Shown: one piece after another, positions 8,747-18,530 of the stretch
Layout of the letters: each line of letters starts with the position of its first letter
Numbering within the stretch: position 1 is the stretch's first letter
Assembly: GCA_946412355.1 (NCBI GenBank)
Contig: CAMKGX010000009.1
Span: 1 to 50,426 of the forward strand
Source: an uncultured Clostridia bacterium
Lineage (GTDB): Bacteria; Bacillota; Clostridia; Oscillospirales; Oscillospiraceae
Reading direction: 5' to 3'
Length of the DNA stretch: 50,426 nucleotides
Notes under the pieces: model-generated
Database searches by the model: none
What the model was told of the DNA's origin: nothing
Seen by the model: only the letters and a program-made list of their open reading frames with translations
Made by a program: the position numbers and the translations under genes

Positions 8747-9665
8747 TTTTTCTGTCCTCTATAATAATCCGATAGATCTTAAATACACTCATTATTAAAA
8801 GATAATGTATACGGTTCATATGCGATAGCATGCAGAATTCAGTAAAAGACAGTTTAACTTTTTTGAGCCTTTTTCGAACTGTATCGATACTATCTTCGCC
8901 GTTTCTTATTGAATTGTTTATTATGTAAATAGACTGCTCAACAAACGACTTGATTAACCGTTTGCGTATTTCGCCTGATTCGGCCTCACAGATATATCCC
9001 TTCACTTCAGTATCGCACAGGACTTTATTCCACGATTTTGTCGAAGACAATGAATGATCGCCGCTATTGTAAAAGTACAATTTTTCCAGCAAGAAAACGC
9101 ATTTGCAATTACTTCTGCAGGCAATATCATAATTAAATTTCAAGTCTTCGGCAATCGTAAGTTTCTCTGAGAATTGTATCCCTTTAATCTCTTCTCTTGC
9201 ATACAACTTATTCCAACAGCTGTAATTGAAATTATTGACTTTACTCCACAGCTCTTTATATGTCAAATATAGCCCTTCTTCTCCCTGAAGCGCATGCATG
9301 TATTCACTATAAAAACCACATACGGCAATTGATGCCGCATTCTCCTTTATTGCATAATACATTTTTTCATACATACGTGGTGAAATATAATCGTCGCTGT
9401 CTACAAAACCGATATATTTACCATTGGCATAATTCAATGCCATATTACGCGCTACGCTAACGCCTTCATTCAATTTATCAATTATTCTTATCCGAGGATC
9501 AAGTTCTGCATATTCATTGCAAATTATCAAAGAATTATCGTGAGATCCGTCATTTACAATAATCAGTTCAAAGTCTTTAAATGTTTGATTGCAAATACTA
9601 TCGATGCAACGTCTCAAATACTTTTCTGAATTATATACCGGAACTATTATACTAATCTCTGGCAT
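8709..9665 (-). CDS. family 2 glycosyltransferase
   Basis: This 318-residue GT-A fold enzyme begins with ISIIVPVYNSEKYLRRCIDS, the classic GT2 N-terminus. VNDGSHDNS follows, then the metal-binding acidic cluster GFVDSDDYIS near residue 93. It should add one sugar to the lipid-linked repeat on the cytoplasmic face of the membrane. The C-terminal third is helical and basic. It lies 23 bp downstream of a second, similar GT2 and overlaps the flippase. The donor sugar cannot be read from sequence. Confidence 0.88.
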   Translation of the reverse strand: MPEISIIVPVYNSEKYLRRCIDSICNQTFKDFELIIVNDGSHDNSLIICNEYAELDPRIRIIDKLNEGVSVARNMALNYANGKYIGFVDSDDYISPRMYEKMYYAIKENAASIAVCGFYSEYMHALQGEEGLYLTYKELWSKVNNFNYSCWNKLYAREEIKGIQFSEKLTIAEDLKFNYDIACRSNCKCVFLLEKLYFYNSGDHSLSSTKSWNKVLCDTEVKGYICEAESGEIRKRLIKSFVEQSIYIINNSIRNGEDSIDTVRKRLKKVKLSFTEFCMLSHMNRIHYLLIMSVFKIYRIIIEDRKNEQQSGEYLKKY

Positions 9666-9688
9666 ACTTCAATCTCCATCTATTCTGA

Positions 9689-10723
9689 TTAAATGTGCTT
9701 AGCTATAATACTCCACATATGGCATTTTATTAGATAGAAATAGATTGCTTTTTTTGCGCCCATCTCTTTACAAGCCAGTAATAATGATTTAAACGTTATG
9801 GCATTTGAAAAAAATATATCGCCAAATATTCTATTCAAGTTATTAGCATAGTCCTCGTTGAATCTAATCTCATTCTGAACAACCTCATTAACTGCAGCGA
9901 GCTGTAGTTTTATTATAAAGTGTTCTTTTTCCTTGTTTCTTAAATTATTATTCCTTTTTACAAGCTCAGTTTGCCTAATCGCCAGGTATTTGCTTCGTTT
10001 CTCTAACTCCGGATTATACTTGCCGAATGTAGTGCTTGTAGCAGACGCTGAGTTTGTCATTCGATAATGATACAAATACTCATCAACGATTGCAGCTCTT
10101 TCGCAATACAAAAGATACTCCATCAGAAACAATCTATCTTCTGCAATTTTCAAGCCGGTGGAAAATGTGATTTTGTGATTAACAATTATATTTCTTAAAA
10201 AAAGCGATCGGCAGACACTGCCAAATACACGATCACATATTAGCTTAGAATCAACAACCTGATTCTTTTTTTCATCTGTGTAGTATTTATAATCATATGG
10301 TCTTTCTATTAATAGTTCAAGATTAGATTCAAATCTGTACTGTGTTTTACCATCGTATTCATACGAGAATCTGCTGAAGACAATTGGACGGTTGCCAATT
10401 GCGGAGAGCATTTTTTCGTACATAGTATCTTCTATATAATCGTCACCATCAACAAATGCTATATATTTTCCACCCGCTATTGTCATCCCATTGTTCCTTG
10501 CAACACTTACTCCCGCATTTTCTTGATGGAGAACTTTTATACGACAATCCTTCTGTTTGAACTGATCGCATAGTTCACCACAATTGTCTGGCGATCCATC
10601 GTCAACGAGAATGATTTCTATGTTTCTATATGTCTGATTCCTTATGCTGTTAACACATTGCTTTAAATACTGCTCGACATTATATACAGGTACAATTACA
10701 GAAATTAGTGGGTTATCATTCAT
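9689..10723 (-). CDS. family 2 glycosyltransferase
   Basis: This 344-residue GT2 has ISVIVPVYNVEQYLKQCVNS at the start, ILVDDGSPDNCGE and the AFVDGDDYIE metal motif. I placed the start at 10723 because this ATG overlaps the stop of the upstream gene in an ATGA arrangement. The upstream in-frame ATG at 10762 would lie inside that gene. It is similar to the next GT2 downstream, so the pair may have arisen by duplication or may add similar residues. The acceptor and donor are unknown. Confidence 0.88.
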   Translation of the reverse strand: MNDNPLISVIVPVYNVEQYLKQCVNSIRNQTYRNIEIILVDDGSPDNCGELCDQFKQKDCRIKVLHQENAGVSVARNNGMTIAGGKYIAFVDGDDYIEDTMYEKMLSAIGNRPIVFSRFSYEYDGKTQYRFESNLELLIERPYDYKYYTDEKKNQVVDSKLICDRVFGSVCRSLFLRNIIVNHKITFSTGLKIAEDRLFLMEYLLYCERAAIVDEYLYHYRMTNSASATSTTFGKYNPELEKRSKYLAIRQTELVKRNNNLRNKEKEHFIIKLQLAAVNEVVQNEIRFNEDYANNLNRIFGDIFFSNAITFKSLLLACKEMGAKKAIYFYLIKCHMWSIIAKHI

Positions 10724-11634
10724 TTTTGCACTCTTTCTAAAAGCCATTTCATATCTTCCCACGTCTGATAAAGCTTTGATGGATCATACTCGTGATCCTT
10801 AATCAAATAGTCCAGAATCGTGGACGCTGGGGCAAACCAACCGTTTTGCGATGACAGGTAGTCGATGGTCTTCATAAACTCCTCGCTCAGGTTTCCGTTC
10901 TCATCGACAAAATCATACGCAAAATGCGTATAAACGATACAGCATCCATGCTCGGCTGCGAGTTTGTCAATCTTCTCCTTGGTCAGCAGCTTCAAAAACG
11001 CAATCAAACGCATCCCATCAGAGGAACTGAACCAATAATTTGAATACTCTTCTTTCCCTGTTTCTCTATAGACCAGTCTCGGATCGGCTTTCAATGTGTT
11101 TGTATCGTTGAATGTACGATTCCGGATAAAGCGAAAGTGCTCTTTTGCAAAATCGCCCCAAAAATAGTCACTATTCGGATCAGTCCCCAGAGACTTTATC
11201 TTAGACTGTCGCAGTTTATATAATGCTTTCACTAACGGTGAGAAGCGTTCCGCTCCCCAGTATAGATTTTCAACATTATTGCTGTGATTGATGTGAAGAG
11301 ACGGATACTCGCCCAGTTTCTCTCTATACTCTTCAAGTGCATTCAATGTTTCTTCCCGCTTAAACCCACCGGATCCAGCATTGTGGAAGCCAAGCTCAAC
11401 ACCATGTTCTTTCAGATAAAGCAGAAAATCTAGGTAGTCCTTATCCTGGAGACACTGACCTGTATAGACATTATCCCTCGATGGATATACCCAACATGTT
11501 TTAGTTGTTAATATACCATGATCAATCAAGTAATCATATACCGGTTTAATATTCGCTACCGTTGCGCCGTCGGTATCGTCTACTACTGTGAAGGCAAAGT
11601 CATGACCATCGGGCCACTTGATATTTCGTTTCAT
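10720..11634 (-). CDS. polysaccharide-deacetylase-like (NodB-like) protein
   Basis: This 304-residue protein has a NodB-like opening. FAFTVVDDTDGATV carries the double Asp expected at the metal/catalytic site, and HGVELGFHNAGSG later supplies a candidate His. No signal peptide is present, so it would act in the cytoplasm, perhaps on a precursor rather than on finished polymer. It lies directly after the LicC-like cytidylyltransferase with a 4-bp overlap, which suggests a shared task. The assignment rests on motifs only. It could be a non-deacetylase member of the fold. Confidence 0.65.
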   Translation of the reverse strand: MKRNIKWPDGHDFAFTVVDDTDGATVANIKPVYDYLIDHGILTTKTCWVYPSRDNVYTGQCLQDKDYLDFLLYLKEHGVELGFHNAGSGGFKREETLNALEEYREKLGEYPSLHINHSNNVENLYWGAERFSPLVKALYKLRQSKIKSLGTDPNSDYFWGDFAKEHFRFIRNRTFNDTNTLKADPRLVYRETGKEEYSNYWFSSSDGMRLIAFLKLLTKEKIDKLAAEHGCCIVYTHFAYDFVDENGNLSEEFMKTIDYLSSQNGWFAPASTILDYLIKDHEYDPSKLYQTWEDMKWLLERVQK

Positions 11635-12353
11635 TTATCACTCCCCCGGTTCGTGACGTTCCGATGTCTGAGTATTCTTCTGTAATCTTCAATCATATCA
11701 ACCTCAGCCCAGAATTTGCCAGCAATATCGTGAACATAGATATTTAATTCCGGTAGCATATCGTACATAACACTTTCCCACCAAACTGAATGCTTTTGAT
11801 GATTAATCATGTCAATCATGTGTTCACGATATACAGGGATAAAATCTGCACTAAGTTTTGCCATTCCAAGATTCTCACCTGTCGTATCCGCTATGGATAA
11901 ATCCTTACCATGTCTCATAAGAATACCGTTTTCAAAATGGAACCTGTAGTCTGCATCAACTATCCTCGTAGAGTCTACAAGGAGAACAGGACTTTTCTGT
12001 TCTCCAATCAGCTCATCAAGAATCGCAGGTTCTATGTAAAGATCCCCGCTCATGACAATAGTATCTTCTTCATTAAGCAAATCTTTTGCGAACCACATAG
12101 ACGCGATGCCATTCGTTACATCGTAAAATGGATTGTAGATATATTTTACCGCATCATCTTCAATAACAGACCTAATATAATCAGCTTTATAGCCAACACA
12201 AATTGAGATATCTTCAATTCTTCTGCTTTTCAGAAGATTAATCGTATACTGCAGAAGTGTTATTCCTCCGATATCAACCATGGACTTCGGCTTTTCTTCT
12301 ATGAATCTGCTGATCCGCGTCCCCATCCCGGCGGCTAAAATAATACCTTTCAT
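11631..12353 (-). CDS. LicC-like sugar/choline-phosphate cytidylyltransferase
   Basis: This 240-residue nucleotidyltransferase opens with GIILAAGMGTR and EKPKSMVDIGG, the nucleotide-binding signature of the sugar-1-phosphate/LicC family. YNPFYDVTNGIASMWFA and VMSGDLYIEP resemble phosphocholine cytidylyltransferases. It would activate choline-phosphate or another phospho-alcohol with CTP. It lies 10 bp behind a licD gene, whose product would transfer the activated group onto sugar. The natural substrate could instead be another small phosphate ester. Expression is probably coupled to its neighbours through short overlaps. Confidence 0.72.
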   Translation of the reverse strand: MKGIILAAGMGTRISRFIEEKPKSMVDIGGITLLQYTINLLKSRRIEDISICVGYKADYIRSVIEDDAVKYIYNPFYDVTNGIASMWFAKDLLNEEDTIVMSGDLYIEPAILDELIGEQKSPVLLVDSTRIVDADYRFHFENGILMRHGKDLSIADTTGENLGMAKLSADFIPVYREHMIDMINHQKHSVWWESVMYDMLPELNIYVHDIAGKFWAEVDMIEDYRRILRHRNVTNRGSDK

Positions 12354-12363
12354 ATACTACCTC

Positions 12364-13164
12364 TTAAAGCTTGCACTCGATGATATTGTGAATCGGCTGT
12401 TGCTTATCCTCTGGTGGTAATTGCATATAATCACCATAACATTTTCTCAGTATCTGATCATAATTTCTCGGAACCGGGTAAAGCTTTTCACAATACTCCG
12501 CATCAATCAGATCCTCAACGTCTGTTTCTGTAAACTTCGGCCAGTACCTTCCCCGATGGGAAAGCTGATTCTTATACTTTGTGGGAAAAACATTATAGAA
12601 TCTCATTGTAAACTCTGTCAGGGATCGACATACTGAAAGCGGCATCAGTGAATACAGAACTCTCTTGACAGCTCCGGCATTCTTTTTCCCATCGTTACGT
12701 AATTTGAAATCCCTTACCGCTTGGAGCTTAATTAGAATTGCTGTCTGCAGCCTGTATGCAGGAAGCCAAATATTATCAAGTGGAAAAATGTCAATATAAA
12801 TTCCGCTCGTCACATCAATATTTGAAAAAATACCCTCAACATATCTCGTGCCGACTTTTTCAATCTTCATAATTGAAAGCGGAAAGCGAATATTCGAGAA
12901 ATAATCTACTGCACAAAATTTTGAAGACATTTGCGTCTTTATAATCTTTTTGAATTTTTGATAGTTCTTTCTTGTCATCCAGAGATCAATATCATCATCC
13001 CATGGAATAAACCCCTTGTGCCGGATAGCGCCAAGCAAAGTACCCCCAGAGAGGAAATACTTGATTCCATTCTCTTTACACAGTCGATCAACTTCATCAA
13101 GTATTTCCAGTTGAACGTTATGGATGTCATCAAGATCAACACCGCAGATTTTATAATCGCTCAT
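12364..13164 (-). CDS. licD: LicD family phosphotransferase
   Basis: This 266-residue LicD/fukutin-type protein has YFLSGGTLLGAIRHKGFIPW followed by DDDIDLWMTR, the family's nucleotidyltransferase-fold core with its catalytic Asp triad. LicD enzymes transfer phosphocholine or similar groups from a CDP-donor to glycans. I chose the ATG at 13164 because GAGGAAAG sits 8 bases upstream. The in-frame TTG at 13182 has no such site. Its 5' end overlaps the upstream GT4 by 14 bases. A cytidylyltransferase follows immediately, as with the second licD at 24560. Confidence 0.88.
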   Translation of the reverse strand: MSDYKICGVDLDDIHNVQLEILDEVDRLCKENGIKYFLSGGTLLGAIRHKGFIPWDDDIDLWMTRKNYQKFKKIIKTQMSSKFCAVDYFSNIRFPLSIMKIEKVGTRYVEGIFSNIDVTSGIYIDIFPLDNIWLPAYRLQTAILIKLQAVRDFKLRNDGKKNAGAVKRVLYSLMPLSVCRSLTEFTMRFYNVFPTKYKNQLSHRGRYWPKFTETDVEDLIDAEYCEKLYPVPRNYDQILRKCYGDYMQLPPEDKQQPIHNIIECKL

Positions 13165-14317
13165 AATGTGTTCTTTCCTCAATTACATATTCATATACTT
13201 TTCTAAGTTCTTCAGCTGATTGATCCCACGTATACCGCATGCTTGTTTCTCTTGCGCGCATCGACATTTGTTTTAACTCTTCGGATGTCATACTGCCAAT
13301 TTTTAATAATACATTTGATATTGAAACACTTGATTGCGGCTCAACAAGAAATCCATTAATACCATTTTCAATTATTTCATCTATACCTTGCCCTTTTACT
13401 CCTACTGTAATCATTCCAGCAGACATGGCCTCAAGGTACACACATCCTAAGGCCTCATAGAAGGACGGTAAAACAAAAATATCCTTTTCCTCCATATATT
13501 TAGATATTACTTCATACGGGACATAGCCTGCAAAAGTGCTGTCAATTTGCTTCTCCAAGCATAGCTTTTCAAGCGCTGGTTCATCTGGTCCGCTACCTGC
13601 AAACAACAATGATGGTTTTAATCCGTTGATAGTCATTCCTGACAATGCATCAATTAAGTACTTCTGTCCTTTTATCGGAATCATATTACCCACACAAAGG
13701 ACTTCATATTTCTCTCTACAAAAAGACCTATCATCAACGTGAAAAAGATCAACATCAACACCGTTGTAAACTATGAACGACGGAACACCTTTAATTCTAG
13801 TTTGAAAAACATTCTTCACTTTCCCGCTCACATTCACAGTAGCGTCAATCTTGGAATACAAAATACTCTTTAATATATTATTGTATTTGGTAAGTAGTGG
13901 ATGACTATCAAAATAATCGCCCCAAATATTAAGACCGTGAAAATGTAGAATCAGAGGAACCCCTTGTTTTTTGCATACAGCATAAACTGATTGTAAGGCG
14001 CTAAAACTTCCAAAGTGGAAAGATACGCAATCGTATTCGTTTGATAATACCAAATAAAGCTTTGATTCGTCTTTACTTGATAGTCTTTTTGGGAACAACA
14101 CATCTATTTTTTTACTTTTACTAACAATCTTTCGAACAAATACTCGAATGCCATGAATCACATAATCTTTATCTGTTACAACTTCGTTATCCTTAAAATA
14201 ATAAACGTCCACTCCTACTCCTTGTTTCTGAAGAGCCTTCGCCTGCTGTTCTAAAAAAATACAGTATTGAGGTTGCTCTGGCGTGGGATAGCAGTCTGTT
14301 ACAAATAGAATTCTCAT
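13151..14317 (-). CDS. family 4 glycosyltransferase
   Basis: This 388-residue GT-B enzyme has an N-terminal domain starting MRILFVTDCYPTPEQPQYC. The C-terminal nucleotide-sugar domain contains EVLCVGNMIPIKGQKYLIDA and FVLPSFYEALGCVYLEAMSA, the latter with the E-x7-E motif. It is a retaining sugar transferase acting on the lipid-linked intermediate. The start ATG overlaps the stop of the preceding gene by 4 bp. It is intact and of normal length. The donor is not determinable. Confidence 0.88.
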   Translation of the reverse strand: MRILFVTDCYPTPEQPQYCIFLEQQAKALQKQGVGVDVYYFKDNEVVTDKDYVIHGIRVFVRKIVSKSKKIDVLFPKRLSSKDESKLYLVLSNEYDCVSFHFGSFSALQSVYAVCKKQGVPLILHFHGLNIWGDYFDSHPLLTKYNNILKSILYSKIDATVNVSGKVKNVFQTRIKGVPSFIVYNGVDVDLFHVDDRSFCREKYEVLCVGNMIPIKGQKYLIDALSGMTINGLKPSLLFAGSGPDEPALEKLCLEKQIDSTFAGYVPYEVISKYMEEKDIFVLPSFYEALGCVYLEAMSAGMITVGVKGQGIDEIIENGINGFLVEPQSSVSISNVLLKIGSMTSEELKQMSMRARETSMRYTWDQSAEELRKVYEYVIEERTHYERL

Positions 14318-15489
14318 ATACGCTCACTTCGTATCCAATCATTTTGGATAATGTCCGCTTTGCTGCAAGGACCATTTTTATATAATTCTATATCACCGTT
14401 TCCATCCAAAAGATTTTGACATAATTCAATCAGCCTTCGTGCTGCAATTTGATGATTCCATACATCCGTGATTGTTTGATAAGCTGCTTGACCTATTTCT
14501 TTCTGTTTGAATGGATTATTAATCAATTCCTTCACTATATTTGCTAAGTCTTCTATATTACCATTTTCGTAAATATATCCATTCTTACCATTATCTATCA
14601 AAAAAGGTGCCGAACCAACTGCATGACTCGCTACTACGGCACAACCACTATTCATTGCTTCGTTTACAATCGCTCCCCACCCTTCCTGAAAGTCTGAAGT
14701 ACATATTAAAATCCCCGCATTTTCCATATTCAGTCGCACCTCATTGGGGGGCATAGCCCCAACGCATGTTATATGGTCTTCTACTCCCCTCTGTGTTATT
14801 ATTTTTTTTAAATGCGAAGCTTCTTCTCCTTCTCCGATAACTCTTATCGCAAAATCTTCTCCCGTCTTTTTTAGCAGATTCGCCAGTTCTACAGCCGTTT
14901 CGGGATGCTTCCAACCTATCAGCCTACCTACCCAAAGGATTAGACGTTGGTTTTTACTAGCCTGCAGCTCATCAATAGAATGATAGCGTTTATACTCTGG
15001 AAAGTACCCCCACTTATAACATTTATTCAAATAATTATGAAATAATGCTCCATCAGCAGAAGTATACGCACTTGCGCACAACATAAACAGCGGATAGTTC
15101 TGATACCGTCCATGATGCAGCCAAGTTCCAACTAGTATTCTTGGAAGAGTTCGAAGATTAATTCCTTTTTTATAAAATCTTTCTGAGTATTTAAATGTTA
15201 ATTTTCTGAGCTTCAAACGGTTTCTTATCAGATAATCTGGAGCTGAGCCGATTACAACAACACTTGCAGTATTTATCCATTCTATCAATTCGGTCTTTCG
15301 AACTTTGAACTCAGCAGCGCTTACCAAGAAAGGATAATCTTCCATTTCAGCCTTCCATCCGATAGGAATATTGTCGCTCCTTTCGATTGTCTCAATAAAG
15401 CAAAACCCACGTCCTAATAAATGATATAATTCTCTGCAAAGTGGAATTTGATGTGGAGTCAAAAAATTAGAGATAAATACGATATCCAT
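14314..15489 (-). CDS. family 4 glycosyltransferase (fused in this copy to the upstream acetyltransferase)
   Basis: This GT-B glycosyltransferase has about 390 residues from MDIVFISNFLTPHQIPLCRE. Its donor domain carries LILWVGRLIGWKHPETAVEL and EGWGAIVNEAMNSGCAVVA, with the usual E-x7-E pair. As sequenced, it is in frame with the upstream acetyltransferase, giving one 558-codon ORF to 15990. I treat it as a separate gene because a one-base change in a six-G run upstream creates the fusion, and because an ATG lies five bases after the stop that a five-G version would use. No separate strong ribosome binding site is visible, so translation probably depends on coupling. Donor sugar unknown. Confidence 0.75.
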   Translation of the reverse strand: MDIVFISNFLTPHQIPLCRELYHLLGRGFCFIETIERSDNIPIGWKAEMEDYPFLVSAAEFKVRKTELIEWINTASVVVIGSAPDYLIRNRLKLRKLTFKYSERFYKKGINLRTLPRILVGTWLHHGRYQNYPLFMLCASAYTSADGALFHNYLNKCYKWGYFPEYKRYHSIDELQASKNQRLILWVGRLIGWKHPETAVELANLLKKTGEDFAIRVIGEGEEASHLKKIITQRGVEDHITCVGAMPPNEVRLNMENAGILICTSDFQEGWGAIVNEAMNSGCAVVASHAVGSAPFLIDNGKNGYIYENGNIEDLANIVKELINNPFKQKEIGQAAYQTITDVWNHQIAARRLIELCQNLLDGNGDIELYKNGPCSKADIIQNDWIRSERI

Positions 15490-15494
15490 TTTAG

Positions 15495-15990
15495 CTATAG
15501 TATCCGTGCCGATACCCCCCACTACAACGCTATTGTCAGGAACATCTTTGTCCACATAAGTATTAGCACCAATTTTCACATTATCACCTATTTTAATTGC
15601 CCCAACCACAACCGCCCCAGCGCCAATCTGTACGTTATCTCCGACTATAGGCATATATCGTCCATTATTCTCTTTTCTATTGCTTCCAATTGTGACATTT
15701 TGAAAAATCTCACAGTTTTTTCCGATAACCACTTCGTGACCTATAACAATTCCTACACTGTGGTGCACTCGAAACCCTTCACCAATATCAGCATAGGGTG
15801 ATATTTCACAAGAATATTTTGTTAACATTCGCTTCTTAATAAGGTCCGGGATGAACATAATATGATGTCTAAACCAGTGCCCAACCCTGTACAACCTAAT
15901 TAAGCAAAATGTATGTGCTGTTAAATATGCCCTTAGCACTCCTTTCCAATTCAAACCAAATGCCTTCATATCAGACAAATAATAATTCAT
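15495..15990 (-). CDS. serine-acetyltransferase-like (hexapeptide) acyltransferase, lost stop by frameshift
   Basis: This left-handed beta-helix acetyltransferase resembles serine O-acetyltransferase and sugar acetyltransferases of EPS loci. It contains hexapeptide repeats such as EVVIGKNCEIFQNVTIGS and IVGDNVQIGAGAVVVGAIKI. The natural end is expected to be VVVGVxARIL then stop. With five G the sequence reads VVVGVSARIL and stops at TAG (15497-15495), giving 164 residues. The window has six G, so the protein instead reads VVVGGIGTDTIAK and runs into the glycosyltransferase. It probably acetylates a sugar precursor or the polymer. The start ATG overlaps the upstream gene by 4 bp. Confidence 0.72.
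15515..15520 (-). repeat. six-G run that fuses two ORFs
   Basis: The coding strand reads GTGGGGGGTATCGG. Six G join the acetyltransferase to the glycosyltransferase. Five G would end the first protein with the family-typical tail VGVSARIL. Confidence 0.75.
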
Positions 15991-17240
15991 TTCAAAACTC
16001 CCCTAGTTGATCTGCTGGTAACTAAATGTCGCAGATATTTATAACATTTTAAATATCCATTAACCATAGTTTCCGACGAGTACTTTGCTACCGCCAGTTC
16101 TGGGAGGCACTGATCTTTTTCCCTATGAATAAACTGCTCAATACACAAAGTGAGATTGTCTAAATCTCCATAATCCACAAACCTGCTGTGCTCTGAAACT
16201 GAAATGTGTTCCGGCCCGCCAGCTCTAAAACCAACTACGGGCGTACCACAGCATAGGCTTTCGGCGGTAACCATGGAAAAAGTTTCTCGCTTGCTGGTCA
16301 GAACTGTGACGTCAGCCATCGAATAGTACTGGGCCAAAGTCTTCTGATCGCTGACACGTCCAAGCAGAATTACGTTATCCGGAGCCTTCATTTCACCAAC
16401 AACCGGACCGGCAACTAAAAATGTGACTTCCGGCATCCTTCTTGCCAGATCTATAATGAAATGCCCGCCTTTGATATGATCAGGCGACATTGAAAACGCC
16501 GGTGTCGCATGAAAAACAATCTTTTTCCCAGTCAAGCCCAGCTTCTCTCGCAGCGCCGCTGTATCATATGGGTGAAAGACCTCTGTATCAAGTCCGTTAA
16601 GGACTACGCAGTGATCTTTGTCCGCTAAAATCGGCGATTGCTTTGCGCGTTCCATCAGCCAAGGAGAAACTGAAGTCACGATCAAGTCATCAAAACCATC
16701 GAATGCATCTTTCATGCGTCTCCACATAGTCGCTGTACGGTCAAAAAACAGCGACTTCGTTTCCGCGCGCCAGCGCGGACAATGTGTGGAGTGACCGCAT
16801 CCTGTGCGGGTACTCCATTGATTACAGTCAATGGAGTACCCGCATCCTCCGGTATACATGAATTCGGCATGTAGCGTCAGTACCGTTTTCTGATGGTGCT
16901 TTTTGAGCCAATTCACGAGTCGGTAGATATTTACGAAATACCCATTGATGCACTGCAAATGAACGATGTCCGGTTGTTCTTTCTTTATTATTGAAATCAG
17001 GCGATTGGTTGAAAAGAAACAGCCGCCATACATAATGCCTGTTATCCTTGACCAGGCGTTATTCAGCTTGGAATACCATTCCGGGCAAGTCTTATATACT
17101 CCCGGCTCCTTTATTAGTTCACCGCGTCCATAGCAGACCACGGACTCGATGCCCTTGGCCTGCAAGCCCTGATGCAAATCATATGTAATTTTTCCTGTGC
17201 TTCCCTTTTTATAGACACAGTTCACTTGTAAAACTTTCAT
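15987..17240 (-). CDS. family 4 glycosyltransferase
   Basis: This 417-residue GT-B enzyme starts MKVLQVNCVYKKGSTGKITY. A Cys-rich insertion (TGGCGYSIDCNQW and TGCGHSTHCPRW) is typical of a subset of EPS glycosyltransferases. The C-terminal domain has VTAESLCCGTPVVGFRAGG. I selected the ATG at 17240 because GGAG lies seven bases upstream. The in-frame extension up to 17336 overlaps the polymerase gene and does not look like family sequence. It lies directly downstream of the Wzy-like polymerase gene. Confidence 0.88.
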   Translation of the reverse strand: MKVLQVNCVYKKGSTGKITYDLHQGLQAKGIESVVCYGRGELIKEPGVYKTCPEWYSKLNNAWSRITGIMYGGCFFSTNRLISIIKKEQPDIVHLQCINGYFVNIYRLVNWLKKHHQKTVLTLHAEFMYTGGCGYSIDCNQWSTRTGCGHSTHCPRWRAETKSLFFDRTATMWRRMKDAFDGFDDLIVTSVSPWLMERAKQSPILADKDHCVVLNGLDTEVFHPYDTAALREKLGLTGKKIVFHATPAFSMSPDHIKGGHFIIDLARRMPEVTFLVAGPVVGEMKAPDNVILLGRVSDQKTLAQYYSMADVTVLTSKRETFSMVTAESLCCGTPVVGFRAGGPEHISVSEHSRFVDYGDLDNLTLCIEQFIHREKDQCLPELAVAKYSSETMVNGYLKCYKYLRHLVTSRSTRGVLK

Positions 17241-17307
17241 TATACTCCAAATCAATTCAGTAAACTCTGTCCCATCTTTCACTGTTATGTGGACACGATT
17301 TTGTAGT

Positions 17308-18483
17308 CTATAGTGCGGCTTCTGCTTCCCAGTCATATCGTGCCAATATTAGATATGAACAAGCAATCGCATACATTCCCATGCTACCATAGAACAACCC
17401 GTTTTCCCCGTTTCCCATAAAGATGGTGCCAAAGAAGCATATTAAGCAAATCGCTTGTAATGAATTTTGCATTGTCTGATTTGCGTTTCTTATAACATCA
17501 ACTAAAAATTTCACCAATAAGACTATACCAATAATCCCATATGATCCAAGTATAGTCATGTGAGTATTATGAAGATTTCCGCGTAGATGAGCAAAATCAC
17601 CCGTTAGCCAATAAACTCCTTTTAAGGTATTAAACACATTTCTCCATACTTCAACTCTACTTGTAATTGGTTTACCTTCTTCAACTATAAAATCAAGTCT
17701 CCCTGTAGAGCCAATCGTTTCTATAAATAGTAAATATGCAATTGCAAAAATCAAAGGCATAATTGAGACTATAAAGAACGATAATGGGTGAAACTTTCTA
17801 ATCCTTTTAATTTTTATATATATTATTCCAGCAACTACAAACAAAACGGTAAGAATGCTATTTCTTGCAGCTGACAAAATTAGAAAGTAGAAATCAAATC
17901 CAAATGCAATCATAGATATAACTTTAACAAATCTTTTTTTTATTAGTATGATACCTAAAATTGCACACAAACACGCTTGCGCTAAGTACATCCCTGCTAA
18001 ATTTGGTGATGAAAAATGCATCGTTAAAAGCAGAGAACCCATTCTTCTGTATTCGTTTGCTCCGAGGAAAAAATAACATATTGGATAAAGAAGCGTCGAT
18101 GTCATTCCTATATATAGAACAGAATTTGCAACTTCTTTAGTTACAAAAATACTACTTGCTGCCATCATAAACATTATTGTTGCGGCAAATGTAAAAAAAC
18201 TAATTAAATCCTCGAATGTAATTATTTTATCTCCACTTACATATGAAAAAGCAATCGATATCACGCACCATATAAGAAGAAGCAAACCGAACGATGTCGT
18301 CTCGCATTTACAATATGAAGACAGATAAAGGAGAATCAAATTGACAAAGCTTAAGGAAAACATAGCGCTGGCCAAAGATTGTGAATTAATAAGAGTAAAA
18401 AGGATAATAAGAGTACTTATTATTAATTGAATTGAAAGAAATACTCTATAGTCTAGTACATAATTGTGTATTCGCAATTTCAT
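17308..18483 (-). CDS. wzy: Wzy-like polysaccharide polymerase
   Basis: This 391-residue membrane protein has roughly ten to eleven hydrophobic segments and a large loop before the last helices (about residues 255-300, containing GSTGRLDFIVEEGKPITSR and FNTLKGVYWLTGDFAHLRG). That organisation fits O-antigen polymerase/ligase family members, which join repeat units on the outer face of the membrane. Such proteins have little sequence identity, so the call rests on topology and context. A single flippase and a single candidate polymerase make a complete Wzx/Wzy set. The gene is very AT-rich, as is common for wzy. Confidence 0.75.
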   Translation of the reverse strand: MKLRIHNYVLDYRVFLSIQLIISTLIILFTLINSQSLASAMFSLSFVNLILLYLSSYCKCETTSFGLLLLIWCVISIAFSYVSGDKIITFEDLISFFTFAATIMFMMAASSIFVTKEVANSVLYIGMTSTLLYPICYFFLGANEYRRMGSLLLTMHFSSPNLAGMYLAQACLCAILGIILIKKRFVKVISMIAFGFDFYFLILSAARNSILTVLFVVAGIIYIKIKRIRKFHPLSFFIVSIMPLIFAIAYLLFIETIGSTGRLDFIVEEGKPITSRVEVWRNVFNTLKGVYWLTGDFAHLRGNLHNTHMTILGSYGIIGIVLLVKFLVDVIRNANQTMQNSLQAICLICFFGTIFMGNGENGLFYGSMGMYAIACSYLILARYDWEAEAAL

Positions 18484-18530
18484 CTTTTCCTATGCTCCAC
18501 TAATTAATTACATGTAAAGCTTACATTATT

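Noticed and set aside
14314-15990. A new two-domain acetyltransferase-glycosyltransferase enzyme
   Set aside because: A one-base change in a six-G run explains the fusion, and the five-G reading restores the typical acetyltransferase end.
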